A stretch of DNA of 64,000 nucleotides from Pseudogymnoascus destructans (lineage: Eukaryota > Ascomycota > Leotiomycetes > Thelebolales > Thelebolaceae): positions 806,001-870,000 of the forward strand of contig NW_020167531.1 of assembly GCF_001641265.1 (NCBI RefSeq), given 5' to 3'. This document shows positions 40,562 to 51,217 of this stretch, piece by piece. Below the pieces are notes generated by a model. The model made no database searches, was not told where the DNA came from, and saw nothing but the letters and a program-made list of their open reading frames with translations. Every line of letters starts with the position of its first letter. Within the stretch, counting starts at the first letter, position 1. A program made the translations under genes and the position numbers.

Positions 40562-42250
40562 CTTCCTCATACCTGGGAAGTAGTAGTGTCGGGTGATTCG
40601 TTCGAAGGTTCGTGTTACTCCCTGATGACCGTGTGCTGGTAACGAGTGTTGTTCTTGCACCAGCGGGCGTCTCATTTGACTTGGGACATATACTAACCCT
40701 TTGTATCGAATCAATCCTTGTTCGTCGATGGCGAAGTCGCCTTCGACTTTGGACAAGACTCGCTTGGCGCATTCGTCTGTTGCGTAAGCTTTCTTGAGTC
40801 TTTCCTCGAGTTCTGTATCTTCGATGACTGAGATCGTCGCTAGTAACTCGTTGTACTGTATTCCTGCATCTGTTTTCTTCAGAATTGCTCTAGGTCTTTC
40901 TTCCTTTGGGCCGGCGTAGTCGGTCCGTTTGCTGAGAGCATCTGCTCTTGCATTCTCGGAGCCCTTGCGATAGGTTATCGTGAAGTTGTAGGCTGTGAGG
41001 GTTTCTGCCCAGCGGACTTGTCTGCGGTTTAAAACCTTGGTCGTGGTGAAATATATGAGGTTCTTGTGATCCGTCCATACCTGCAGAGGGTAGGTGGATC
41101 CCTCAAGATATACTCGCCACTGCTCAAAGGCAACGACAATAGCCAGTAGCTCCTTGTCGTGGATGTCGTAATTGAGTTCCGCGGGTGACAGTTTCCTAGA
41201 GTAGTACGCGATTGGTTTGAACTTACCATTCTCGTCTGGTTGATTCAGACATGCTCCAATTGCGAAGTCAGAAGAGTCCATTTCGAGGATGATCTTCTTT
41301 GCAGGGTCAAATGTAGCAAGGATAGGTGCTTCCGTGAACTTCGTCTTAAGTTCCTGGAAAGCAGCCTCTGCCTTGTCCGTCCATTTGAATTCGAGATCCT
41401 TTCTGGTAAGCTCCGTGAGTGGTTGAGCTACCTTGGAATATCCCGAGATGAATCTTCGGTAGAAGTTGGCGAAGCCTAGGAAGGCTTGCACTTCCTTGAC
41501 CGTGGTCGGTGTTGGCCATTCCAACACTGCCGTTACTTTTGCTTGGTCCATCTTGATGCCGTGCGTTCCAATAATGTAACCCAAGAATTCGACTTGTTTT
41601 TTATGGAACTCGCACTTCTCTGGTTTGAGGAGTAAGCTGTACTCCTTTAGTTTCTTCAGGACGAGTTTGACATGCTTGACATGCTCCCCCTTGGTTGCTG
41701 AATACACCAGGACATCGTCTAAGTAGACAATGGTAAAGATGTCTAAGTATTCGTGCAAAGCATCATTCATCAGTCGTTGCATAGATGCGGGTGCGTTTGT
41801 TAGCCCAAAGGGCATGGCTTGATACTCGAATAGGCCATAGCGGGTGCGGAATGCTGTTTTCCACTCTTCCCCAGCCTTGATTCGGATCAGGTTGTATGCT
41901 CCTCGCAGATCTAGCTTACTGAAGATCTTTGCTCCTTGAAATCTATCGTGTAGTTCGTTGATTAACGGCAGGGCATACCTGTCCTTGATTGTGATGTTGT
42001 TCAACGCTCGATAGTCCACACATGACCGTAGGGAGCCGTCTTTCTTTGGTACGAAAAGCACCGGACTTCCTGCTGGTGATGTGGATGGTCTGATGAATCC
42101 TTTCGCTAGGTTATCATCGATGTACTCCTTAAGTACCTTCAGCTCCTTTTCCGATAGCTGATATATTGGTCCGAACGGTGGACTCTTGTCTTTCTCCAAA
42201 GGTATCTCGTGATCCCATGGTTGGTGCTTAGGAAGCGCCTCGTTCTTAGG
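40562..42250 (-). CDS. Gypsy-1 reverse transcriptase-RNase H
   Basis: The reverse transcriptase palm motifs are RSCVDYRALNNITIKDRYALP, FRTRYGLFEYQAMPFGLTNAP and IVYLDDVLVYS (catalytic Asp pair). The RNase H part has LEMDSSDFAIGACLNQ and VWTDHKNLIYF. It ends in the integrase HHCC region (HSLPAHGHQGVTRTFERITRHYYFPGMRK), where TAG probably replaces CAG. The frame begins near 42250 (ALPKHQPWDHEIPLEKDK) and is out of phase with the protease frame, so one indel lies between YEQLFQE and ALPKHQ. Confidence 0.88.
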
Positions 42251-42845
42251 CCTTCCTGGAATAATTGCTCGTATTCCTTGTACTCCACCGGTATACTCGT
42301 CGGTGAGGATGCCTGAGCTAGGTCATCGAGCTCGGAGGTTGCACATAACTCCTTCCGGCCCTGGGAGGGTTTCTCCCATTGTCGCGTGTCCGTCCGTTGT
42401 TCACATGCGCACTGGCTCATCACAACTTTCTCGTTCCACCAGTCGATCTGGGGGTTGTGTTTCTTGAGCCATGGCACACCAAGGATGCACGCATGGTTGT
42501 CCATGTGCACGATGTCAAACTGAATCGTTTCCTTGTGCCCATGTAGCATGACCATTTCCAATGGGATCGTTTCGTGGGTCACCATTCCTTCATTAGTCGA
42601 GATGGGCTCTCCATCTACGACCATTAACGGGTATGGTTCAGTTTTCAATTGCGTCTTGAAACCTTGTGTGTCTGCTACTTTCTTTGTCATAAAGTTGCCC
42701 GTCGCTCCTGAGTCAATCATTGCTCGGAGGTGCCGCTGTTGTATCTTAGCGACCACATATAGTTGCATGCTGCCCGTCGTGGCGCATAGCTGGTCTGTAC
42801 TAGGCCTCTTCGTGTCGCTCGCCGGTGGCCTACCGTCGAGGACTC
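42251..42845 (-). CDS. Gypsy-1 aspartic protease region
   Basis: The retropepsin active site AMIDSGATGNFM is followed by the flap-like MVVDGEPIS and ILGVPWLKKHNPQIDWW. Translation probably enters this frame through the -1 frameshift site at 42849-42855; reading back from the protease, the frame is open to the slippery site (LGVLDGRPPASDTKRPSTD). Confidence 0.82.
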
Positions 42846-42855
42846 CTAGTTTTTT
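42846..42855 (-). promoter_or_regulatory. -1 ribosomal frameshift signal (A AAA AAC) next to a stop
   Basis: On the - strand, codons TCA AAA AAC TAG form the slippery heptamer A_AAA_AAC (42849-42855) directly before the TAG (42846-42848). A -1 slip continues into CTA GGA GTC and then the protease frame without a stop. A downstream pseudoknot was not evaluated. Confidence 0.7.
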
Positions 42856-43580
42856 GACTCGTCCGAGGAAGGATAGTATTCATCCGCTTCCAATGGTGGT
42901 CCTTGGGGAGATCGTTTCCCTCGCTCTTCTGCTTCATCTAGCAGATGTGGGTATTTCTCGTATACCTGTTTGCTTTTGATAGGCAAGTCCCCTTCAGACT
43001 GGCTTCGCCTGAGGGCGTGAACTTGCTCTGCGTCTCTGAAGTGTATCCTGGGCGAGGATCGGGGAAACAACTGATTCTGGTGTTTCTTTTTCCAGTGGAG
43101 CTTGCAGTCATCTTCGCTGCAATACTCCCAGTAGACATACGTGTGCCAGGGATGATCAGTCTCTGTTGCGTCTGTCGTTGATAGTTCCCGCTGTCCTCTC
43201 ACCCATGCACTATCTTCCCTCGGAGGCGTGGAGAACGTGTCTAGTTGCTCCATGGCTCTCCTTTCGATGCGTGGAGTGGGTCTCGCATTTTCCCGTCGGA
43301 GCATATCTCTGGCTTTCTCGTCGTACTTCTTCAGGGCTTTCCTGCGGTCCTGGTAGTAAAGTTCGACGCTTTTCATATACTTCAGTTTAGCCATATGCTC
43401 GACATCCTTCTCCAGTTCTTCCGCTTCTTGGGCTTCCAACTTAGCTACGTCTGGGGACGTGCCAAGCAGCCTGCGGGTATTCGTTAGTTGGTCATAGTAT
43501 CTCCAGAGGTCATCCTTGCAGTCGTCCACCTTGCACTCTAACGGAAGTCCCTGTAACAGGTTCCCGTAGTCGCAGTTAAA
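42846..43580 (-). CDS. Gypsy-1 gag-pol linker region
   Basis: This frame starts near RLCFNCDYGNLLQGLPLECKV, just where gag stops in the neighbouring frame, and runs to the frameshift site. It is rich in charged helices (LEAQEAEELEKDVEHMAKLK) and has a Cys/His patch (YCSEDDCKLHWKKKH). It is likely the C-terminal part of gag; a one-base change near 43585 separates it from the main gag frame. Confidence 0.6.
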   Translation of the reverse strand, partial: FNCDYGNLLQGLPLECKVDDCKDDLWRYYDQLTNTRRLLGTSPDVAKLEAQEAEELEKDVEHMAKLKYMKSVELYYQDRRKALKKYDEKARDMLRRENARPTPRIERRAMEQLDTFSTPPREDSAWVRGQRELSTTDATETDHPWHTYVYWEYCSEDDCKLHWKKKHQNQLFPRSSPRIHFRDAEQVHALRRSQSEGDLPIKSKQVYEKYPHLLDEAEERGKRSPQGPPLEADEYYPSSDESKN

Positions 43581-44607
43581 ACAGAGTCGTTCCGTCTTCT
43601 GGGGTGCTTTCGCCGTTTATTCCCCAGTCCTGTTTGTTCACAAATGTTGCATTCAACTGTCCTGTCCAGGTGGCATTGAGTTGTTTGCCAACTTTGCGTC
43701 CGCCGTTCCCTTTCTTTGGCTGTCTGCAGTCTCGGGCCATGTGGCCTGGCTTGTCGCAGTTAAAACAGAGTCGTTCCTTGAATTGTCTGTCTTTCTTAGG
43801 GTCACGGGGTCGTCCAGGTTTGAATGTGGCATCGAGTTCCATTGGGTCCGACCAACGGTTGTCTCGCGGGTGTTGATCCCGTCGTCTGCCCTCGTTTCCC
43901 CGGTAGGGGTAACTTTTCTTGCGCTTGTCATAGGTCCAACGTTCCCTCTGGAATTCGTATAGTCGATTGTCGATTCGGACCGTATGTTCGATTAGCGCTA
44001 CCATGTCCGTTGGTTGTTGTTCCAAACGGGCAAGTTCCATACGTATATGGCTCTTCAGCCCACGTCGGTAGTGGCTGATGAGTGCGCTGGCGTCCCATCC
44101 TGTCTGATTGCCATATCTCTGGAATTCTGTGGAGTACGTGAGGGCGCTGCCAGTCTGCTTAAGTGCAAACAGATGGTCTTCCGCGGTCTTAATCTCATCG
44201 ATGTCTCCGAACATGCGTCGGATTTCCTTACAGAATCCTTTCCAGCTGCCAAACATAGTCTGCGTAGTTGCCATGCTTCCATTGGTACTTTCATATTTGA
44301 AATAATCCTTGAGGAATGGTTCGATCCATCGCAGGGCTTTCCCCCTAAGGTAGGACGCAGTCCACAGGGCATAGCTCTCCTGGGTGGGAAACTTCTTGTC
44401 ATTGAAGTGCTGGTACAGTTCGACCTGTAGCAAAAACACCTCAAGTTCCTTTCGGTTGCCGGAGTAAGTGTCGGGCAACTTGACGCGTAGAGTTTCCTTG
44501 AGTTCGTTGACGGTGGGTGCGTCGGGCATCTCTTCATTCTCAGGCTTAGACCTCTGAGACGAAGTTGGCGTGGTGGGGGTTTTTCCCTTCGAACTGACGA
44601 CAGACAT
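43576..44607 (-). CDS. Gypsy-1 gag, 343 aa
   Basis: The capsid/nucleocapsid precursor starts MSVVSSKGKTPTTPT 46 bp inside the 5' LTR. The retrotrans_gag-like core includes WTASYLRGKALRWIEPFLKDY and FGDIDEIKTAEDHLFALKQTGSALTYSTEFQR. The CCHC zinc knuckle is CFNCDKPGHMARDC. It ends PEDGTTLF with TAA at 43576, overlapping the linker frame. Confidence 0.88.
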   Translation of the reverse strand: MSVVSSKGKTPTTPTSSQRSKPENEEMPDAPTVNELKETLRVKLPDTYSGNRKELEVFLLQVELYQHFNDKKFPTQESYALWTASYLRGKALRWIEPFLKDYFKYESTNGSMATTQTMFGSWKGFCKEIRRMFGDIDEIKTAEDHLFALKQTGSALTYSTEFQRYGNQTGWDASALISHYRRGLKSHIRMELARLEQQPTDMVALIEHTVRIDNRLYEFQRERWTYDKRKKSYPYRGNEGRRRDQHPRDNRWSDPMELDATFKPGRPRDPKKDRQFKERLCFNCDKPGHMARDCRQPKKGNGGRKVGKQLNATWTGQLNATFVNKQDWGINGESTPEDGTTLF

Positions 44608-44653
44608 GTTGCTTTGTGTATGAGCCAGTGCCTCGTAGAAGTGGTGCTCAAAG

Positions 44654-45128
44654 TGTAACGCTGACTTCTAAACGATAGAAGACACAGAGGTTCTCTTGCG
44701 TAAAGGTTTACTTATCAGAGGAGGCAGGGGATCAGACACAAAGGCTTCAAGTAACACGTTACTAGTATATAACAAATACTGTATTGAGTTGAGCACGAAG
44801 CTCCTATCTAAGGAAATACTATCTACTTATATAGTGGCGTCGTGCCTAGTGGACTCTTGGGAACTCACTCGAGTCCTCGGAGTCCTGGACTCTTAGGACT
44901 CTTCTCATCATCCTGCGAGTCCATCACGTGCCTAGTGGACTCCTGGGAACTCACTCGAGTCCTCGGAGTCCTGGACTCTTAGGACTCTTCTCATCATCCT
45001 GCAAGTCCGTCACGTGATACTTTCGGAACTACTATTCCCCGCTGCCCCTCCAGGTACCAGGGCCGGTCTCATGCGACCTCCCTCCTTCCTGTCCTGTAGT
45101 TGGCCAGCCTTCTTGTTCCGTCGTAACA
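44654..45128 (-). repeat. Gypsy-1 5' LTR, 475 bp
   Basis: It matches the 3' LTR at 38240-38800 except for two, not three, 86-bp units and a few substitutions. Its outer end (TGTTACGACGG on the - strand) touches a 21-bp piece of another LTR family at 45129-45149. Confidence 0.93.
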
Positions 45129-45149
45129 CTGGGTGCCCTGTGTCCTTAC
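45129..45149 (-). mobile_element. Terminal scrap of the solo-LTR family
   Basis: The 21 bp immediately outside the Gypsy-1 5' LTR match the end of the solo LTRs at 5381-5752 and 6919-7166 (TGTAAGGACACAGGGCACCC on the - strand). Gypsy-1 probably joined DNA that had held such an LTR. Confidence 0.7.
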
Positions 45150-45469
45150 ATCTAGGATCATTTGATTATAGGAAGGGGAAGATATTCAAAACACTTCGGA
45201 AGATGAGTACAAATCTTCAGTCCACCCTTCCTTGGGCTGCTATATTCTTCTCTCTCCTCGCTGGGCGATTCATTACCTATCCACAACAACGACGAAGTTG
45301 GTCGCCATTCATCACTGCACCTCAACGGTGACACCTGTACGTTCTTTATGCCGTCGATTTATGGTGCTACAAAATCTAATATCTCGACGAGACATCCCGC
45401 AGTTTGGTCAACGCGCGGGGTGTATCCTAGCCCAGATCAATTATCTGGGGCGGGTATCCTTACGTCGAC

Positions 45470-46430
45470 ATGGCCCGCACTAGAGTGAAGAAACACGCCC
45501 AAGGTATGGACCAGCTAGTTGCTATCCGAGTACCAATTAACTGCTGTCAGGAAAGCTTGCCCAGAAGAACATATTGCGTTAGCAATCAGCAGATATCACG
45601 ACTCAGACCTCCTCGACAAATTACAACGCAGTCCCCCCAGGAGGTCAAGCCCATAACACCATTTCAAAGCGGGGAAGTCCGCGGGTCACAGTCCCCCCAG
45701 GAGGCGAAGCCCATAACACCACCTCAAAGCGGGGGAGTCCGCGGGTTGTATGAATGCATGGTCGACTACGATCACCAACCGTTTTCTATCACTTGGTCGG
45801 GTTCGCCTGAGGGTACTTGAGACAATTGACTCACCGGGTTCCCCCATCTGTGACCTTGCAAGGTTTCCCGACCTTAAGAATGTCAGCGTTCATTCAGTAC
45901 ATCAAAATTCCGAAATAGCTGCAATCTGGAGAGACTCGACGATAGTTGATTACGGTGCTTATGCGTCCATTCGAGTCACCGAGCACGGTCGATTTCCTAT
46001 TCTCAAGCTTGCCCACCAAGACGAGCTGTCTATCAAGCTCATTCAACATGAAATCGACGTTCTCGCTGACTTGGCGAAGCTCGGACTTTTCATTGTTGAA
46101 TTCGACCAGCAGCCAATTTTGGACAATGGAGTCATTTGCGGCTACCGAATGAACAGGCTCTTCAAAGTCGAACTATCTGAGCTACGTTCGCGAACGGACG
46201 ACATCAAGCAAACACTGGATCGGCTCCATACTGCAGGCTTCAGCCATGGGGACTTTAGTCCCAGCAACATCATGAAAGACGCGGATGGCCATATTATCTT
46301 GATTGACTTTAGCTTTGCAGGCCGATTAGGAAGCGAAGTCCCGTCTTTTTTTCCAAGGGTCTATGCGGACGGTATATATGGAACTAATTCTGATTTGGAA
46401 GCATTTGGTAGATACGCAGCCCCAATATAA
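45470..46430 (+). pseudogene. Protein kinase-like gene with probable frameshift
   Basis: The 3' part (about 45825-46430) looks like a compact protein-kinase or aminoglycoside-kinase fold: PILKLAH (candidate ATP Lys), HEIDVLADLAKLG, FSHGDFSPSNIM (HxDxxxxN catalytic loop) and ILIDFSFAG (metal-binding DFx). The C-lobe is short. The 5' part (45470-45820) starts MARTRVKKHAQGMDQ and includes two 60-bp tandem units (SQSPQE-KPITP-QSG-VRG) before ending in a stop at SPEGT; the kinase part continues one frame over. A frameshift near 45815 is the simplest explanation. The kinase-like ORF could alternatively use its own upstream ATG at 45750. Confidence 0.6.
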
Positions 46431-47283
46431 TATTCGCTCCCTCTGTCCTAAGGTTTATGGTCACTGCACCAACTCGACCAATATGAAATCGGTTCCTCCG
46501 TGACACCCTTGCAACCGGGTGTCCCTTTATCCTTGCAGGATTCGACCCCGCCAACTTTAACCACACACCCGCAGTTCGCCCATTTTCTAACTTTTTGTAC
46601 ACACATTGGAATCGGAAATAGCGGAGACCTTATAGTTTCAAACGAGCAAAGTGTCTGGAGGCGTACAGGTCTACCGGAATAGAGCGAAGAGATGTTTTCA
46701 GAGGTACTGGCTGTTGTGTGCTTGAGGCGAATTGTGTTGGATGCAAAGTCTGGGAGGAGAGAGTTTCGTTGAGACGTCGGGCAATGATGAGAACAGTAGA
46801 TCTGTGGAAGAAAGACGGAGTAGGGATTTGGCACTCTATATAGGAAGGAATCTGAAGGTCACCAACAACCTAAAATTCTCACTCATGTAAGAGCGGGCAT
46901 AATTGGGTGACAGTGAAAGCCGGCTCAATGAGTCAATTGCGTTCTTTTCAGCAGCGGGCTGAATGAGGAAGCACGAAGTCCCAAACTACACCGGTGTGCC
47001 ATGCAGCATCGGCGTGACATACCCTCAATTCAAATGGCTCTTCCACGCTGCAAAACGCCACCATCCCCGTCACCTGCGTAAGCAGAAGAAGACAGTGATC
47101 TTTCCCGTGCTGTCACGCCTGAAACCTGCCAGTCGTGTCACGTGTTACGTTCTCGATTACATAAGTCATGTCTCAGATCAAGCTGTAGTAGGGTATAAGT
47201 GCAAGACCAATGCCCCTTCAAATATTCACACAGTCCTCGACATCTCATCTTCAATTACGACCGTAGCAGCACAGCCAGCAAAT
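46431..47283. promoter_or_regulatory. Upstream region of the small gene at 47284
   Basis: No recognised gene. A ggtataagtgcaagacc stretch about 85 bp before the ATG is a possible core promoter. Repeated cgtcacgtg/cacgtgttacg sites lie near 47130-47150. An open + strand frame from 46963 runs in phase into the gene but has no features supporting translation. Confidence 0.4.
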
Positions 47284-47729
47284 ATGAGCAAGGCCCGCCA
47301 TTTCTTGAAGTTCAAAACATTAGAAGTGCCTGGCGAAGCATCCCAAAGAGAATCTCTGCTTAGAGATCACTTCTATCAGCACATCAACAGACAATTGACC
47401 GACCAAGACTATGTCCATGTTCCGGGATTGATCGATTCGCCGGATAATAAATCTGCATGGATAGTCTTCGATATCAATGTTGGGGATAAAGACCAGGACT
47501 TAGCAAAAATTCCTATACACTGTTGGAGAGTGAAGTATAATGATGGGAACCCGTAAGTTAGCTGCAGCATTATGCATTATCTTCATTTCTGATCCTACTC
47601 AGTCAATTTTACTCGTGCATGGCCGGTGTGCAGTACTACAATCATATGCTCAGATGGGGTGGCACAAGTAATTTTGAGTATAGAGGTAGCGCTTTGATCA
47701 AAGATGCTATTGTGGTAGACAGGTGCTAA
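47284..47729 (+). CDS. Small two-exon gene of unknown function, 131 aa
   Basis: Exons 47284-47552 and 47603-47729 join in frame across a 50-bp intron with a GTAAGT donor and CTACTCAG acceptor (P completed by splicing, then QFYSCMAGVQYYNH). It starts MSKARHFLKFKTLEVPGEA, has a mixed polar composition (HFYQHINRQLTDQDYVHVPG, WIVFDINVG), and ends KDAIVVDRC. No signal peptide or membrane segment. The clean splice junction and lack of stops suggest a real host gene. The family is not recognised. A longer N-terminus from 46963 is possible but less likely. Confidence 0.55.
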
Positions 47730-49700
47730 CAGACGAATTTGAATCGCACGGTTTTGCACTTGGGTTGAGAATAGTCTTTCAATTCCATCTACAGGCAGCT
47801 CAAAAGCACCAGCCACTCTCCCTGCTAACTGGAAATGAGCTGACGGTGTGTTTAATCGGAATCAGGTGGTGTTTCCCCTTTGCAAGCAGGACAGTACGTG
47901 TCGGTCGTGTCTCTCGGATCATGGATTCTTTCGCGCGGGGGGGGACAGGAATCGGTGGTATTCAGATGAATTGCACATTTAAGAATATCAGTTGTGTGAA
48001 AGTGGCCACAAAGACGGTGTAGCCAACATTTATCTCCGCAGACCATCTAGTTCTGTTAGTTCAAGCAATAGTATTTCGATTTCAACACTTACCGTTGCAA
48101 AGTTCCAATAGGAAGTAGAAGAAGTGCGTAAACGTACGTTGCTGTCGAGACTGAAGGACACTGGAATGCAGTTTCGATAGTTGACGGAACTGATCCTTTT
48201 ATAGGAAACTGCCTTTTATATAATCCAGTGGGCACTTATTACCAACTCTCTGAAAATAGATGGGTAGCCTTGTTGATTTTTCGATCACGTGGGTAGTGTA
48301 CGCACTGCACTGGATATGCATATGAAGGGTAGTCAATCGAAAACGCGCGCGACCACGCCGATGATACTACGGCATGAGTTAGAGATATTTATGCGGCTCC
48401 TTTGGGTGCGACATTCCGGTGACACGATAACCGCATTGTAGATTAGGTAGAAAATCAGGCGGTCAGGCAACGAACGATACTATAGAGTGAGGGGTATAGT
48501 GTGAGGGGTTGTATTTGGTTTCTACGTGACGATTTCACTTCCAGCTGTTCAATAAGATGATAGATTACCACCTCCCTAACTTGAGGCTAAGTTTCCAGCC
48601 TTATGGGCCACGGTTGGGTAGGTCGCTTCGTTCATGATATGATATATTGTTGTGTAGATACCAAGACTCATCTCCTTCCCTCCTATCTCCCCCTCAAAAC
48701 CCTTTCCCTCTCCACTTGTATGCCGCTATAACTCCGACGCCGGACAATGCTCGCATTTCAAGAAGAAGATAATATATAAAAAATCGAATAATTTAGCAGT
48801 ATATAGCTAGCCAGTTACGCGGTGGCTGTGTTGGCCTCGACACCTAGCTCGAAGCAACAGCAAATGCAAAGTCTCAATGTGTAATTTCGAATAATTACAA
48901 TGTTTGGAAGGTGGGATTGTTGGTCATAATCGTGACCGGCGCGCACGATTCGGCCATACGTGATCTCACACGATATGGAATTCCCTCGCCATAGGCGAGT
49001 TAGACGATACCGTACCCACGTGATGCAAGTGCATTCTATTTTGTATATACACGGCTGCTTCAACCTGCCGCACACATAGTCGTATTGCATACACATCGAA
49101 ACTTTGGCGATATGGAAGTGCTCAATCACTACCCCTCCAACCCCGCGCCATTTCAGGATTTGCGCTTTTTCCGTCAACCCGCGAAGAAAAGAACAGCACC
49201 GGCAACTCGAATTTGTACATCTCTAATTGTGTAGGGTAAGTCAATACAGTTCTATTTCAATACCATAACCTCAACAGCGATAGGACATACATCCGGATTT
49301 CCAACATTGGTGTAGTTGACCAATTCCCAACTGAAAACCTGCATCTGCGCTGTGCGCCAATAATCCAAGGCTATCATCAAACACCATGTCCTCTCCAGGA
49401 GAACATCTATATCAGGAGCGGCTTAATGACAAAGCAAATGAAGTGCTGAAGGAGCTTAAGGATCTAATTTACTTGAGCAACAGAAGTTCAAAATGTTAAG
49501 AAAGAATTTATATCTTTGCGAAGACGAACCTACTTTGTTCGATATTGTTAAGCGACTGATCAAGGAGCTGGATTTCATTAAGACCAAGGTAGTACATCTT
49601 CCACATCATGACTATTGCTGAAACTCGAAGGATCCTATACCTGGATACAATGCTTTCCGCATTCCCGACCGAGCCTTTCGAATCTCCAACAATCTCTCTA
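47730..49700. other. Intergenic, no supported gene
   Basis: Short frames on both strands lack recognisable features. The region has stretches of ordinary complexity and several cacgtgg sites (about 48285, 49015). Possible debris of genes could not be assigned. Confidence 0.45.
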
Positions 49701-49702
49701 TC

Positions 49703-49839
49703 TCGTCGGCAAAATTGGAAGACTGTGTGTACAGTTAACAACCTTCCAACAAATATGATTGAGTATGATGTTGATGCACTCAATCATATTTGTTGGAAGG
49801 TTGTTAACTGTACACACAGTCTTCCAATTTTGCCGACGA
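49703..49839. repeat. Palindrome with 62-bp arms inside a hAT relic
   Basis: Positions 49703-49764 (tcgtcggcaaaattgg...) are the reverse complement of 49778-49839, with a 13-bp spacer. The right arm is the coding-derived one (RRQNWKTVCTVNNLPTNMIE on the - strand), so the left arm is an inverted copy of transposase sequence. Confidence 0.92.
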
Positions 49840-51217
49840 ACTGCACTACGATTCATCCAGACTATAATAAGTCTAAGTCGTGCAAGTGCAGCGAGGCCTG
49901 ATGGGAAAGGGGTTCCCTTTGCCATAGCGTTGCAAGTATCAACTGCAGTCTTCATATCCCCTGACTTTAAACTTTGTAAGATGTCTTTCACAATTAAATT
50001 GAGAACATGTGCAAGACAGCGTACATAGCTAGCATCTCCTTCGAAGCGGATAGAGAGGTTTGGCTCCTCAATATATTGTGTAATGTCGTTATGAGATAGT
50101 AGCTCATATAAATGAGAACATAGTGTGCCATTGTTATCCGCATTATCTGCAGTGATCGCAAGTAGCTTTGAATTAAGATTCAACTCCTGACATAATGAGA
50201 ATATCATTTCAGCCATATTCTCTCCACTATGTCATCCAGGGATCTCTGCAAACTCAACAACTGACTCATGATATTGAAAGTCTTTTGACAGCCAATGGCA
50301 AATTACACCTAGCATTCCACAATGATTGGTACTTGTCCATGCATCAAGTGAAAAGGCAATAGTAGAGCACTCAACATCTAGCTGATTCTGTAATGTAGTG
50401 CGTGACTCTTGAAAGTATTGAATGATGCGTGATTTCATTGTTTTTGCAGACTTGAACTTGAGCGCAAAATTAGGGATGCTGCGGAAAATTTGACGGAAAG
50501 ACGGTGCTTCAATGGCAGTAAAAGGTTGTTGAGTCTGTACAATCCAATGTGCAAGATTGTATTCAAATTGTTCTTGGCTATTCCGTTGCGTAGATGTTGG
50601 AGGGGGCATCGTCATTGCTGATGATAGGAATGATGCGATACTTGCTTGCTCACTTGATGATGCTGTAAGGCCTTGTCCGTCCTTGTAGACATGATGCGAT
50701 TTAAGGTGTGTAATCATATTAGATGTTGTTCCTTGTCGCTTTGAGTCGCTGTAAACCCCAGAGCAATGAAGGGTCTTGCAGGTCCAAACACGCTCAATTG
50801 GTATCATCTTCTTACTTGACTTATATAGCCATGGCTCTGCAAGTTCTACCATATCAAAATGAGTGTACACCCAGCTACTTTGCCCTATTAGCTCCTTATT
50901 CACTCGTTGAATTAAGGGGGTATACTCAAGAGCACTTGAGTAGGGAGTATTTGTAGTAATGGTATTTTTCTCTTCTGTATGTAGAGGGTGTGAGGCTTGA
51001 ACTTGCGAAGCTGAATCATGTGGTGAGATATTATCATCTTCTTCTCTTAAAAGTGATAAATCTTGAGAGATTTGGGCTTGTTTTTGGGATTTCGTGGTCG
51101 TTTAACTTGTGATACGACATCAGAGTCATATTCTTCATCACTTCCATCATTTAATGTATGAAAATCAATTTCTCGATGACGTGTGCGCCGTGCTAGGGGA
51201 GAATTAGACAGATTCAT
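49703..51217 (-). pseudogene. hAT transposase, broken, 3' end lost at a palindrome
   Basis: Reading on the - strand from the ATG at 51217 (MNLSNSPLARRTRHREID): a frame change near 51070, then a BED-like zinc finger (VWTCKTLHCSGVYSDSKRQGTTSNMITHLKSHH), then the start of the RNase H-like fold (FSLDAWTSTNHCGMLGVICHW). A TGA at 50229-50231 splits EIPG from HSGENMAEMIF (CGA to TGA likely). Then come LLAITADNADNNGT and YVRCLAHVLNLIVKDIL. The frame stops in the palindrome and the dimerisation domain is missing. It is a different family from the intact hAT at 8134. Confidence 0.82.

Larger units (their letters stand above)
38240..45128 (-). mobile_element. Gypsy-1: Ty3/Gypsy chromovirus with antisense extra ORF
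   Basis: LTRs at 38240-38800 (3') and 44654-45128 (5') enclose gag, linker, protease, RT-RNase H and integrase with a chromodomain on the - strand. A polypurine tract (AGGGGAAGGGAGCGAG on the - strand) abuts the 3' LTR at 38801. No 5-bp target duplication was found (GATAT left, CTGGG right). It carries a frameshift in pol and a stop at the RT-integrase border. Confidence 0.93.

Noticed and set aside
43570..43600. Programmed +1 frameshift between Gypsy-1 gag and linker
   Set aside because: No known +1 signal seen; a single-base indel explains the frame change equally well.
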